DNA from: Isoetes taiwanensis
Taxonomy: Eukaryota; Streptophyta; Lycopodiopsida; Isoetales; Isoetaceae
Direction of reading: 5' to 3'
Length of the DNA: 64,000 bases
NCBI GenBank assembly: GCA_021234155.1
Contig: JAJEKV010000049.1
Coordinates: 3,499,487-3,563,486, forward strand
Shown here: one piece after another, positions 24,126 to 36,597 of the stretch
Layout: each line of letters starts with the position of its first letter
Numbering within the stretch: position 1 is the first letter of the stretch
Position numbers and translations under genes: made by a program
The notes under the pieces: model-generated
What the model was told of the DNA's origin: nothing
Database searches by the model: none
The model's input: the letters and a program-made list of their open reading frames with translations, nothing else

Positions 24126-24700
24126 ATCTTTGCAGAATTTCCCAGGAGCAATGGTCCCAATCACTGTATAAAGTTCTTAAGAAAGCAGATGTTCTTCTTC
24201 ACAGAAAGTCCGAAATGTAAGTATCTATTTGATGCTTAGTTATTTATTTAGTACACTTAGAGAACATAAAATTCTATATGCATTTCATTTCTATAAAACA
24301 TGATGAAGACAAGCTTAGTTAGGTATTAGATTTCTCTTTCATCTGTTTGTAAACTGAAAACTATATCATGTTTGTCTATACTAAGATTCCAGTAATCATC
24401 TGGACATGTAAAGTTACAAGGCGGCCAAAGAATTAATGGCTGGCTTGGATGATCGAGTACAGCTCTTTCTTGAATCCAGAACAATATAGATTTGCTCTTG
24501 ACCCTGGCCTGTCCCGTCTGAACCAAAATACCTCGCGTGCAAATATACTGGTGTTGGAGTAGAGGTGACTATTCTTTGAAGTATTAACCTATTATCATTC
24601 TAGAAATTAATTGCTTCATGCTTGTTTGTGCAGCTAGAAAGATCTTCTGATGGCAGATTTATAATTTTTGATCCTTTCGCAAGATCACCAGCTGAAGAGG
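24126..24700 (+). other. Possible exons of an unrecognised gene
   Basis: After TTTGCAG at 24135 the frame reads ISQEQWSQSLYKVLKKADVL and runs to about 24219 before ATGTAAGT. After GCTAG at 24634 another reads RSSDGRFIIFDPFARSPAEE up to AG|GTATTT at 24700. Both are flanked by splice-like sites and have protein-like composition, but the segment between (GLDDRVQLFLESRT) meets a stop at 24488. I recognise no family. This is more likely a gene remnant than a working gene. Confidence 0.3.
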
Positions 24701-27250
24701 TATTTAGTCACCTCAATAGGACATATAGTATACATTATTTTGATGTAGACTAGCTAGAATAGACCTCATGAGTTTTCTATAGGTTCACAATGTGAAAACA
24801 TCGTTGCCAAAGATGCATCTATTCTAGTAGTCACCATTTTGCATTTGTATGTAAATTGTTGTTATCACTATTTGAACCTAGTAAAATTACATCACACTCA
24901 TCTAGTGAAGAGGACATAAGATACAGTTAGAGATAGTTAGAGATTGTTGACAGGAACAATGCTTATACGCCAATAAGTTGCACCCTTCTTTGTTTTATTA
25001 CGTGTTGAAAATGAGATCATAAATTGTTCCTCTCTCTCACTAAATAGACTTTGCCTTTTATTCATAATTTTCTATCAATTTGGGGCATCTTTTGCTTTGC
25101 AGTTTGCTCAACTTAGCCTTGCTTTCTCCTTGGCTTTTGTATTTTACAGAAGCACCAAAGGCATTGCTTGCCTATCACATGCGAGTTATGTCTAACACTT
25201 ATGTCACCTACAATGATTGAAGATAGCATGTGTGGCCCATTAAAATCATTTGTCCATAAATCTGGGCAGCATCTATAGGTAAAAGCCCATGTTCATTTTC
25301 TTATAAGTAGAGCTTCTGCACATCTCTGTTGTCTTGAACTGATTATCTGCCAGGTGTCTTGTATTTAAATTGGATTTCCACCTCACATGTTACTTGTTGA
25401 TTGTATGATGCATTTCTATGCCAACTCTGGCCTGGTTGTTGCAGGACATGTTCCGGACATATGCAGCATGTTTAACAGTGTGCAGCATCATAGTAATAAT
25501 GAAGCTTTAGGGATTTTTGCATAAATGCAACGAAACCAAGTACTTATCAGAGTTCTAAAGCATGCAATAGAAGTTGATTATGCAAAGATCATACATCTGG
25601 ATGATGCAGCTTGGGCCGTCTAGGAGGACTTTCAAGAGAGACAGATAAGAAGAAGGTGGTCATGAAACATGTATTTAGAAATCTACAATTAAGGAATTCT
25701 TATTTTCAATTCTCTCTTTGTTTGATATGCGTTTTGTTTTGAAATTGCCTTAATTGAAATTACCAATCTTCAACCTTGCTTTGTCTCATCTTATCTTTTG
25801 TAAAGTGTAAGTTTCTGGCCATAATCGTTTATATCCTTGCAACCATTTTGTCAACATTTGAGATGAAAGTGTTGATAGGTTACATTACGTAATCATTGGG
25901 TTAGTCTCTTTGGCCACTAGCATTGAAGTTCTAAGATTCACGTACTAGCTGTTCAGTTCTCCTTTTTTTTGAAAAAAAAGAAAACTCCAATGACATTGTA
26001 CTCATTGGGTTGGTCTTTGGGCCACTAGCATTGGAGTTCTAAAAGATTCATGTACTAGTTATTTAGTTTTTTTGGGTTGCCCCTAGGGGGGGCAAGCCCT
26101 TGTTGATGTGGGTTTATGGCATATTTCAGGTATATGCCAATATATGCCAAGAATATACCCATGACTGCTAAAAACTTAGTATAGGGTGTAAACTGGCGGT
26201 GGCCCCTGTTATTGCACAGCCACTTTGAAACCGGCTAACCGGCGTCCAAATTTGTCGACGGGTTTTGGGTATAATCCTTGAAGAATGGGCAGATTGGACC
26301 AATCTAAGAAAAATCAGAGCCAGACAGAGCAACAGAGTGCTTAGATATGAAAGGGCAACAGAGTTGGAAGGTTGCGGTTATAGTAGTGGCGGTAGGTGTT
26401 TGTATTGTGGTAATAGTTTCTACATATTGCATCTGGAAAAGAAGATAAAAAAAAGTCAAGGCCACTCGGGAACGTGGATCTCTAGAAGTAAGCTAAATTT
26501 TCCATAACTCATCCATTTTCTTATTCCTGTAATCCAAATGCGAAGCAATCAACATGGCATGTAAATAATTCAGATGGTTTTTCTTGCTTTTTCGTTTCAT
26601 TTGGAAGACATAAATAATTAGTTGGAGGGTAGTTGCATTGATTATGTTTCCATGCCTCTTAGACATGTTTGTTTCCTTGCCATATTCCACTATTCTGTAT
26701 AAAGACTCTCATAGACAGAGCTGTGCTTTTTCCATTGCTTTTTAACATATGCTTGTATCCTTGCCATTTTTCACCAAGGAATCTTACCATGGACTGTGTT
26801 TAGCACGAAAGTACTCCTGAAGCAAGGAATCAACATGGTCATGCAAATAATTTAGAGTGCTCTTTTTCTCTATTTGGATCCCTCACAGTTAAAACAGCCA
26901 GATGTTGCATTAATATCATTGGTAAGTAATGTCATAAGTCAACTCATTGCCAACATGCAAGGACGAACAAACCTTGGTTACTCTAGAATGAGTCCGTATG
27001 TTGCACTGATGCTATAACCCTAGTTTGACTTCTTCATACTACACTTATTCTTCCTAGTTAGTCACAAATCTCTCATCGTCGTTCACATTCTTTTTTATTT
27101 ATTAAGCTAAACCGGTCCTTATGTTTTACATGGATGATACAATTCTACTTCTACCTCTTTATACTGCACTTATGATTCTAATTCTTACTAATGCTCTTGT
27201 TATGGAGATACAACATTCTATTTCTATTGGTTAGGCTGATAATGCCTAAG
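24701..27250. other. Non-coding stretch with a dispersed repeat
   Basis: No gene is supported. 26254-26331 is one copy of a ~77-bp repeat also found at 29995-30072. At 25910-25940 and 26003-26032 a short phrase (CATTGGGTTRGTCT..GGCCACTAGCATTG) is duplicated. No RNA gene was found. Confidence 0.4.
26254..26331 (+). repeat. Dispersed ~77-bp repeat, copy 1 (copy 2 at 29995-30072)
   Basis: Both copies contain GGGTTTTGGGTATAATCCTT followed by GAAGAATGGGCAGATT and AAAAATCAGAGC, in direct orientation 3.7 kb apart with about 10% difference. The flanks differ. The pair brackets the kinase and TIFY-like fragments, which could mark the ends of a duplicated or captured segment. Confidence 0.8.
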
Positions 27251-27292
27251 TAAAATTTCATGCAGCTTACATGTTCTTTCTTAATAGATGGT

Positions 27293-28276
27293 GTAATCCC
27301 ATTGTCTTCTGATGACTTAAAGTCCAGAACTAATAACTTTGATGAAGCAAATGCAATCGGCCAGGGTGGCTTTGGAAAAGTGTATAAGGTACACTAACTT
27401 TTGCCCTGCAATTTTTTGTTTTCTTTCATTTATGACTTGTTTCTACTAACTATAATACATATCAAAGTACATTAAAGCAAACTTGAAGCTAATGTGTTGC
27501 ACACTACATTCATCACATTGTAATCCACAATAGTTGGGAATTGCTTTTGGGCAAGAAGTAGATGTTAGCATTTTAGGTTGTGGTCCCATGCTCTGGTAGG
27601 CAATTCTTACTAGGCTGCAGACATGCAAGGGCTGTGTAGAACCTTGTTCAAGTCCTTGTGGAAGGAAGCCAAGGTAGACTTGTTACCACTCAGCAAATTC
27701 GTTTTGATCGAGTCCATCATAAATGCAGTTCATGTTTTATGTTACAAAGTATATACTCCATCACATTATAATGGACCCAGACGACTTTAGTTCCATCTCT
27801 CTTCTGCTTTATAGACAGTCTCAATTCTACGTATCCCATTCGTAGTGTAGTGTCTGGGCCAACATGCATAAATTTAATGTTATTGTTCTCATACAGGGCA
27901 TCACTGAATCCCAATAAGCTAAGATTAAACAAGTGGGACATTTATGTTGGTGGTGCTAAGATGAGCAAACGACATCTGAGAATAGAAGATGCATATAAGC
28001 AAATTGCTACTAATCTAGCAGGTTGGCTGAATAAAGAGATGAGAAAAAAGAGAAGATTTAGCAGTGTTCATGAGGTCCTTATCTCCTAGACATTTTATGA
28101 ATGGGGAGACAGAAGACTAATCGAATCCAATTCTTAACAATGATATGTAGTTAGTTAAGTACTACTTTATTTTATGCCATTGAATAAAATAATGTTCATA
28201 GATCAATTGCAGAATCTAGGTGGTGGAAAACTGGTTGCTGTAGAGGGCACGGACAGCCCCTTATTTGCACTCGAGG
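27293..28276 (+). pseudogene. Receptor-like kinase fragment (start of kinase domain)
   Basis: An exon ending at 27389 (AAG|GTACAC) encodes LKSRTNNFDEANAIGQGGFG followed by KVYK. This is the plant RLK juxtamembrane-plus-glycine-loop signature (ATNNF-EAN-IGxGGFGxVYK). A second exon at about 28212-28276, after TTGCAG and before GAG|GTATGT, reads GGGKLVAVEGTDS. This matches the following (D)GxxVAVK strand, but the ATP-anchoring Lys is Glu. No catalytic loop, activation segment or ectodomain was found. A separate open segment lies between the two exons. The copy cannot be an active kinase and looks like a decayed or captured fragment. Confidence 0.65.
27896..28077 (+). other. Exon-like open segment of unknown identity
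   Basis: After a CATACAG acceptor at 27896 the frame is open for about 60 codons, reading KWDIYVGGAKMSKRHLRIED then YKQIATNLAGWLNKEMRKKR, up to GAG|GTCCTT. The donor is poor. Composition is basic and protein-like, but no domain is recognised. It sits between two kinase exons, so it is either a nested insertion or intron sequence open by chance. Confidence 0.3.
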
Positions 28277-29071
28277 TATGTGTTAGGAGGTTTTGTAGTT
28301 AAGACAACTTGGTAGTTGTATACATGGATGAAACTCGGGTCGTCCTCTAGCAAAGTTGGAACATTCATGTTTGCTAAGATGTTTCCAGTTATGTCCTTGT
28401 CATGCACAAAGTAACCAGCATTTCCTGAACATTCTTAATTGGATAATGATTATAACATCATTGTCAGTTAACCGTGTAAGACGAACTGACATAAAGCAAT
28501 CATCAGCTTGCTAAATAGTTTCTGCAATGGACAGGCATGGCGATGAGGAATGCATGCAAAGATCACATAAATAAGTAGATTAAATAGACATGAATGTTAG
28601 ATAGAATCACTTGACTTGTCAGCTGCAGATAGGACAATGAGCATGTGTTGCCACATGACCTGTGTTAGATGTGAGCATTAGTATTGGTTCTATCTTAATA
28701 TTGAGTCAGCGTTAGGTGTCTAGTCATTCTGCACACATTAGGCTGCTAGGATCTCTCTTCTTGCGGTTTCAAAGGCTTCAAATGCAATTCTTCCTTGATG
28801 TAAGCAACTTCTGCGAGGTGGTCTGCCTTGCTGCTTGGAAGAGAGTAATACAATGCAGAATGAAATCCAAGGGAGGATTGCAGAAGGTTCCATTTTAAAC
28901 TGACAATATTACCCTTCTGCCTTTTTTTAAAAGCTGCTTTGGATGTTCTTTGACATGTATTTTTGGCCATACCATCTAAGAAGAAGGATTTCATAGCTAG
29001 TTTCCTGGTTTGTCCTTTGCCACATCTAATCTCTTAGTTGCCATTGTAGGTTATGTACTGTGAAGAACTGA

Positions 29072-29704
29072 ATGGAGAACAAGCATCCTGTATTCCGTGA
29101 TTTCCTGGGCACAAGAAGTAGCTCAGAAGCAAGGCAACCCCAACATTCTGTTACAGATTCCGTTAGGGCATCTAGTGGAGGTTTCCCAGAGAATGAAGAT
29201 GGGGAAGGATCAATCAAGGGGGGTTCACTACATTCTGCACATGGTCCTTTAACAGGGTGTTTGACACCTCCAATATTATCAGATCCAAATTGTGGTATAG
29301 TATTTTTCCAACAAGTGTCAGCATTTGGTACAGAACAGATATCATTAACTTTTAACTCTTTAGGGTAGGCACGACCAAATTGTATAAGCCAAGAATATCC
29401 CCAATAGCTTTTATCTTAAAATGTAATTGCTCTTCACATTTGTTTGGTTATGTATACTGGCCTTTCTAAATTTATTGGCATCTATTCAGATATGCTATGA
29501 CATGCAAGAAATGGATTGCAACAAAATTATGGGCATAAAGCTGCTATTTACAGCCACGAAGAATTTGGAAGAAACCGAGATATTTCAGTTAACCGGGACT
29601 CATTAAAAGAGAGCTTACAGATGAGCATCGAGACTCGAGAAATGCACGCCCCCCCAAGGCAAGCGCTGACCACCATTTTCAGTTTGTACATTTGCATATT
29701 TTGA
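29072..29704 (+). other. Possible TIFY8-like gene fragment
   Basis: The frame from the ATG at 29072 begins MENKHPVFRDFLGTRSSSEA and continues Ser/Gly-rich for about 60 residues. The P-x-F-x-DFLG element resembles the N-terminus of plant TIFY8-type proteins (PIFHDFLGxx). A later open segment (about 29500-29700) ends PPRQALTTIFSLYI, where a TIFY core (QLTIFYxG) would be expected, but the match is too poor to call. Known TIFY proteins are nuclear transcriptional co-regulators. No Jas motif was seen. The identification is tentative. Confidence 0.3.
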
Positions 29705-29994
29705 ACTTCTCTTGAAACACACTTTGTTTTTTATATGTAGGTTTCTTGTTTTAAACAAACAGATGAAAACAAAAGATTATGTAATGATGTGACAACTAAT
29801 TCTGCAGAGCTTCGGCTTTCGATGCAACCTCCACGTCCTTCATCAACAGGATCGTTATGTTTGCCAGTGCCCTTCTCTTCAATTCTTTAGAAAATGAATT
29901 TATACTTGGGTCTGTCGTTGGATTTGTTGAATCGCGTGGAAACGGTGCTTGGCTTGGTGGAAATGGTATATTATGTCGTCTGTTTGAAGAATTT

Positions 29995-30072
29995 ATCGAT
30001 GGGTTTTGGGTATAATCCTTGAAGAATGGGCAGATTAGACCAACCCAAGAAAAATCAGAGCTAGACAGAGCA
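29995..30072 (+). repeat. Dispersed ~77-bp repeat, copy 2
   Basis: Direct repeat of 26254-26331. It begins TCGATGGGTTTTGGGTATAA and diverges after the phrase CAGAGCTAGACAGAGCA. Confidence 0.8.
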
Positions 30073-31734
30073 TTGTTTTCGTAAGAAATGACATTTCTAT
30101 CCATTTTTCTGGCTTTGTTCTTCGATTTTTCACATTGGGTGATGCTCTTTTGCTAAACCCAATATGATCTTATCGAAACCCATATCTGCTTCTATCTGCA
30201 AATAAGAAATAATCGCTAATGGGTTATTCGAATTCTTCATATAAAACAGGCAAAACCAAAGAAAGAACAGAATGGGTTGGGTTTTGCTCATTCTATTCCC
30301 ATTACAATGTTGTACAGAAAAATATCATATCAATCGTGAAGAAGCAGATCTATGCTACAGAGCATTATTTGTACGGAATCATAATTCATCGCACAATGGA
30401 ATGCAGATATTTAACAGAGCATGATTAATCATACACCATCTCAACAGAACCACTCATTCATCTCAAGCTGCACAAAAAAAATGAAAATGTAGGTAGGATT
30501 TTACAGGATATTACCTGCATTGCCAATCCAAACCGAGTTTATCCTTTTGCAGAATTTGCGAAACTAGATCATCCATGTAAAATCCAAGCTCGAATCTGAC
30601 AGGGGCTTCTTATTCGACCCTTCGTAAGGAACACAGCAAAAAGGCTGCTAATCCAGGTTGGTATCAAACGCTTCTTATTCGACCCTTTGTATTGCAATGG
30701 AAAAAAACCAAGTAGGCCGCAAAACATATAAATCTTAAGACGTAAGGAAACACAAAAAAAGGTCGCTAATCCGTGTTGGTATCAAACGTACCCATAACCA
30801 CCTACGACAAAATAACATAGGTCTCTTGGCATAAAAAAAAAAAATGTTATGATGCTTTCAATCTGTCTCAAACTAGCATCGCTTTCTTGGGTCTGAGCCT
30901 GATTCCTGTTTCCGCATAGCCAACAAAGCTAAACTCTGGAATACTCGCTAGAAACCGAGACTAAAGGTACTGTAAATTGAAAGATTACAGAGTAATGCAG
31001 GCAAATAAACAATCCCTTACAAGCATCAAAATCAAGAACAAGGCGTTATATAATGTGCTTTCTCAGGTTTAACAGGGAGTCCAGGAGGTAGTAAATTTTT
31101 CTGTCAAGGCAGAGAAAAAAAGTTACATTTTGGTGTGATCGAACTTGCCAAACACTGTAGATCTACCAAATACACAACCCACTAAACTGTACGCATTACA
31201 TATTTAGATTCCTCCAAGAGACAGACATTTTAACAGCAAACAGGGCATTTTTTTGCATTGGTGGGCGAATTAATAGATCAATCCCAATCAAAAAACTTTT
31301 GTCATGGAGGAGAGGCTTTGGCTTTGGCTATGCATCAATGTTTTGCTCCTCTACAAGAAACATGTATTTCCTTATACTTTCGAAATCCTTGTTCTATGAC
31401 AAGGACCAAAGATTTCTTCAGGCCAATCTTCATAAAGTCATGGTATCAAGTATTGTATTGTTTTGAAGTAGCAATTTTGATTGATTGTAAAAACATGACT
31501 TTCAAGTATGATTTAAGCCACTTCACCCTTGGGACACGGAGGGCAACCCTCCGTGCGTAGCACCTTGTTTCTTTTACTCCAATGCTATTAGAGAATTATT
31601 TTCTCTAATGACTATTGTGCGTAATGACTATTCTCAAATTCTACTAGTACGTGTTGGTAGAAAAGGAACTATGCTTCTGGCATGACATATATTGTAATCC
31701 CATACACCACTATTCTACAGATGCGTACATGTCA
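30073..31734. other. Non-coding stretch
   Basis: No gene is supported. A tandem-like phrase GCTTCTTATTCGACCCTT occurs at 30605 and 30670 with GGTTGGTATCAAACG-like neighbours at 30655 and 30775, indicating local duplication. Near 31530 a hairpin CGGAGGGCAACCCTCCG is present without an adjoining CTAG terminus. Confidence 0.4.
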
Positions 31735-32390
31735 GGACAAAGAAAGATCACAAGGCACTTAAGTTATACCTAGATGCTACCTTCCTTCACAAACTCTGGG
31801 ATGCAGATGCTCTGACGCATGTTAAGCTGGCACACTATCAGCAGCAAGTCAATCCCAGGCTCACGAGAGGCCCACACCAGTACTTGTACACCCAGTTGCC
31901 CATGAAGAAGCGTAGGCTTATAGCTTCCATTCGCACGGGATGTTGGGCTCGGGAAGCACGAGAGCAAAGGCTTTGCCAGTGTTGCCACCAGGGCGCCATT
32001 GAGGATGAATGTCATACCCTCCAGATCTGCCCAGTGTATACCCATATCAGAGAGCGATATGTTCGATTACTAGTGCCTGGCCAACCGTTGCATAAGTTAT
32101 TGAATATGGCGTCGGTGGGTTTGTTGGGGTCATACCTCTAGGAGGTTATGGATGCACAGACTCAGTTGTGTCCTCCGGGACGGTATTGAACTGTCCTCCA
32201 CAATTGTACAACATGCCAGCAAACCTATTACTGCTAAGGTTTTTCCCTCGAAAATCCTTCGGGGCGGGGGTTTTTTAATCCTGTCAGTAATACGCTTGCT
32301 GCTCTGTTTTTTGTTTGGGTCCCATAGGCCAGTCGGTCTCCGTGGACGCTAAAAATCTATTCTATTCTATTCTATTCTATTCTCTTATTT
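31735..32390 (+). mobile_element. 5'-truncated non-LTR retrotransposon (LINE) with (ATTCT)n tail
   Basis: The frame open from at least 31731 to the TAG at 32139-32141 encodes the C-terminal part of a LINE reverse transcriptase polyprotein. It includes KLWDADALTHVKLAHY and a zinc-knuckle-like domain CQCCHQGAIEDECHTLQICP (C-x2-C...H-x4-C). This zf-RVT-type domain normally follows the polymerase. After the stop lie about 215 bp of 3' UTR with a GC-rich hairpin (CCTCGAAAATCCTTCGGGGCGGGGG) and then an (ATTCT)n tail at 32356-32385. The polymerase and endonuclease are absent, the usual result of incomplete target-primed reverse transcription. Two more 3' ends of the family occur at 35.9 kb and 50.6 kb. 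Confidence 0.85.
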
Positions 32391-33513
32391 GGCCAAGGAT
32401 TTATGCTTCATTACAAACTCAAACAGGTTGCTTGACAAAGATCTTTGCAAACTCACAACGGTTCGTGAACCAAATGTTATAAAACGACATATCCTTCGTG
32501 GTGGCCGTGGCCTTCTACACTCGTCTTATATTCACTCCGGGATGTGGCTCCAACAACATCCTTCTCATCCTTATTATTTTTCAACAGGATCGAGGTAAGA
32601 ACCAATGCTGGGTTTATGTATTTGGTGGGTGCCAGGGATTCTAGAGATTTGCAAGGCCTGAGCTTTGGAAGATTGATTTGGAAAATCTTGGGCTTTAAAG
32701 GTGAACCCTTATTGGATTTATAATTTGTAATTTGTGAGAGCTAAATAGAGTTTCTGTTGGCTTCAACGATTTTGCATTTGCCAGACTTGAAGAAATACTC
32801 CTGTGGAAGTGCTATTATTCCTGATTTCACAGGGTTTTACAAAAGTGGCATTCTGTAGGATGCTGATTGCAGGCGTCGGTGACTGGGTAAGTTTCACACC
32901 TCTTTAGTAGCATGGATCTAGCATGGTTTTGGCCACTATCATTAGTACCATCATTAAAATGAAGATAGAATTTCCTTCTGTGATGCTCCCAGAATCTATA
33001 CAATGCTCCCATCGTATAAATATGGGAATTCCTTAAGGGTTCAATTAAATACTGGTGACGTGTCATGGTATGCATATGTATACTATATAGATACATGGAA
33101 CGTCACACCTTCATACAGTGAGGATTTTAATTATTGGCCTTTTGATGAATAGTAAACTGCAAACCATATCAGAGGTTTGACCTCAAAAGCTATGAGAAAC
33201 TGCTAGGTTGAACTTGAACTCCTGAATTTATAAACTCAGACCAAGTATTTGTTTTTAATGCTTTTGCTATTTATTGCATTGCATGATAGACTTAATCCTT
33301 TTGCAGCAGGATGGTATGTTGCTTGACAGATGCATGTGAAATCTGTGCTTGGTTCTTACTTGGACCAGTTTGCAGATAAGGTAAACCTCAAAGATGGGTT
33401 ATATTACATCTGTTTGCATTTAACTCCAAGACTAAAAATCTAGACTGTTAGTGCTACTTGGAAAATGGCCAATGCTCGATCCTTGTACACCAAGGTTATG
33501 GGTCTGTTACCAT
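32391..33513. other. Non-coding stretch
   Basis: No coding segment, repeat family or RNA gene could be supported. Short frames are interrupted and lack motifs. Confidence 0.4.
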
Positions 33514-34953
33514 TGTGACGTCCCCTGCTCATATATGGTGCCCCGGACGTATAGAACTGGAGTTCATCCCTCTTGTCAGTGCATAACTGCTAACACGAGG
33601 TCGTCTACATGTCATCAGGCTCTTGATGATGGCATGAACCTGACGGGAAAGAATAGACGTGTCATTCGTCCCATCTCCCTCGGGATCTAGAGCTAGCTGT
33701 GGAAGTGTGTAAAACATAAGCATATATCATTGCATATCCACCTCGAAGGGTGACTCAATAGCATCATCAAAGAAAGAAAATCCTATCCCAGGCTCAGACT
33801 GACGACCTGGGTCTTCAGAAGACAGTGCAGACGGAATTCATGGCAAATGAATTGGGTTGGCATAAGAACATGGCCATTGGATAGTCGACTCCATCCGCTC
33901 ATCCTGTGAATGCTTTGCAGATAGGCTGAAAAGTATTGGGGTTGTGACCGTAGCCTGCTGTGTGCATAGTCAGAGGGACTACTCTTAGGTTGCATCTCCC
34001 CAGTCCCGATGAGGCAGGAGAAAATCACTTCCCTCCAGAAGATCCGTGCCAATTGCAGGCAAGCTAGAGAGCCACTACTTATATACGACTTAAACTCCAC
34101 TGAAGCGATGCATCACCTAGAAGGTGTCGAGCCTATACCTTGCCCACACTCAGTGGCAACTATTAGGATCTAGCCGACTAGAGGGATCAACTGCAGTCGG
34201 ACAAGTCTCCCTTATCAGCAGATCTAACCCCGCCACCCACAGCCAGGCGGGCTCTTATGCATAGGCCACAATTACTGGGTGCTAAGGAGGTTACTTTAGG
34301 AGCATCATCTACAAAGGCTCTGGGTCTCTAACCCCCTTCCCAATATACAAGAGGCGCACACAGAGATAAACCATCATCATCCAAATGAACTTGAAAACAC
34401 AGATTAACTTTTATTCTATCTACCTAAACATACAAAGTTAGGCTCGTTCATTAGAGGTTGAGATCTATGAATCTAGAGGTCTGCTAGGGTTAAGAAAAGA
34501 TGCAAACTCGACTCAATGCTAGTCGAAAAGCCGGCATTACACATCAGATCGATCACATACCAGATCCTTGGCTTGCCCCCAGTCCTCGAACGACATCCAT
34601 GCTTTCGGGTTGGCTTGAGATGATCGAGGCTTGGCGATCTGCTTGGCAAAGTGAGCTTCACAGGTGCTGGTAGGTCGGAATGGATCTGGCGCAGGTGCAA
34701 TGCAAACTTTGGAGGCTGGAATCTGAAAGGGGCACTTTTAGAGTTCCAGACTCCTTTTATCATGATATAAAGGGTCATTTAGGGTTATTGCTACGTGACA
34801 ATGGTTATAGGCATATGTTAATAGTTCCAATGGTCATATTTCAGGTTATAACTCTATACGGTTGCCATGTACATGTCGCTGGGTTGACATGTACCAGTGA
34901 CGTGGCAGTATATAATATACTTATTCCGCCGTATATTATGCTGGAACGTCACA
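33514..34953 (+). mobile_element. LTR-like block with TGTGACG...CGTCACA ends
   Basis: The block begins TGTGACGTCCC and ends GGAACGTCACA, a perfect 7-bp terminal inverted repeat of the TG..CA type seen in plant Ty3/gypsy LTRs. At 1,440 bp it is within the size of large LTRs. It has no long open frame with a known domain, and its composition is more GC-rich than its surroundings. The flanking pentamers (ACCAT left, AGAAT right) do not match, so a target duplication is not shown. A solo LTR is the best reading; a small DNA element with short inverted ends is the alternative. Confidence 0.4.
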
Positions 34954-35914
34954 AGAATAGAGTTTTTTGTGGAATAGTTTTTCTCGATGCTGCTATTTTG
35001 TTACTATGGCAAGTTTTAAGAATAGTGCGAGTTAAAGAGTGAAGCAGGCATAAAGCATCTGTCTTGGCTTTTTCCATAGATATCGATTTGTGTAGCTTCA
35101 TCCATGCTGGCCGAATCATGTGCTTGGTGCAGTATTTGGCAACTGAGATAAGTCTTATGATATAGATATTGCTTATTTCCAGAACTTTTGATGTCTTTCA
35201 AGTTTCTGAATGCTTAATCCAGATTTATGTCTAGATCCTCCAGAGCTTGCACCCAATTTCCCAATTTCTTGCATCTGTTAATTAAGATTATGTAATAAAA
35301 CCTTTTCAAAGCTTTATGTTTAGCATGATCTTTTTGTTTTTAGGGTAAGGTTTTATTGTAATTCTAGATTAGTTCTTCTTTCTTTTAGCATGAATTGGGA
35401 ATAGTTGTCGGTGCTTTAGTATATCATCAACTTTGGCCTTATCCCATGTTACAGGTCCCATATTGTTGATGGTCATGGACTAGTTGCAAGCAAGTGGTTC
35501 ATATGGTTTACTTCAATATCATTTTTGTTGCATAGATGTGGATCCATTGTTGTTACTACAATTAAAGAGATATATGTTTGATCCAGACGAATATATGTCT
35601 AGCAACTAACCACTAGATAGGGAACTTGTTTAGGTTGCACTGAAAATCCACTGACATATATTGATCTATTAGTGATAATTGGTAATAACCATTGTTGAAG
35701 TTTTATTCCGAGTTTGCGAGATTATCAGAAACTATGCTAATGTCTAGTTGTGGTTTGCTACATCTATCAGCATCAACTCTATGCATTTCTTCTATCATCC
35801 ATTATAATTGTTGGGAATCCACTATAGATGCATTTATGGGCTCTCTTTGAAACACACAGAGAGATATCTTCAATTCACCAATGAAGATGTGATGCCAAAA
35901 TGCTTGGTTTGTTT
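34954..35914. other. Non-coding stretch
   Basis: No gene, repeat or RNA feature could be supported in this AT-rich interval. Confidence 0.4.
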
Positions 35915-36005
35915 GGTAATACGCTCGCTGCACCTCCTTTTTGGTTCCCATAGGCCAATTGATCTCTGTGGATGATAAAAATTCTACTATATTCTATTCT
36001 GTTTT
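35915..36005 (+). mobile_element. LINE 3'-end fragment of the (ATTCT)n-tailed family
   Basis: GGTAATACGCTCGCTGC is followed by GGTTCCCATAGGCCAATTGA, TCTCTGTGGATGATAAAA and a short, interrupted TTCTATATTCTATTCTG tail. It aligns with the last ~90 bp of the LINE at 31.7-32.4 kb in the same orientation. Only this stub remains. Confidence 0.85.
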
Positions 36006-36597
36006 GAAACTTTTACTATTTGCTCTTAAAATTCCATTTCGGATAGCATCATTCTTGCAATATGGATCTTGATACTAGCACATATAATCATAAGTCTTTT
36101 ATCTGCAAAATTGTTCATGCCTAAATTTTACTTCTTTGGTTTTAAATGCAGAAGTTGAATAGCATTGTTGGGCACTACCGAGTTCTACAAAATGATTTTG
36201 ATGCAAATGCAGGTTGTAGGTTTTCTGTCCTGTTAGGGTTAAGAAGTATGAAACAAGAATGAGGTGGATGAAAGACATGATGTTTGTTTGTTTGCAAAGG
36301 GTATAGCATCGCATTTTCATTTTATATCTGAGTATTTTTTAAGTCATTGCTTAATGCAAAGACAATATGGACCGCATAAGGAATGAATCACCTGAATTCA
36401 ACTTGCTCAGATGATGAGGCATTTGTATTGACATTTGGAAGTCTCTTTGTGCATTTGGAGCTCATTCTGTTAAACATAAGTTGCTATGTTGCCAAGAAGC
36501 AATCACTAAAAAATGCAATTTAATGCATTATTGAAGAATGTACATTGTCATAACTAGGGCATGATTAAAAGAATGGATGAATTAACTCTAGCAGTTA

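Noticed and set aside
31525-31550. Hairpin CGGAGGGCAACCCTCCG as a Helitron 3' end
   Set aside because: No CTRR terminus follows within the usual distance on either strand, and the stem differs from the four real termini.
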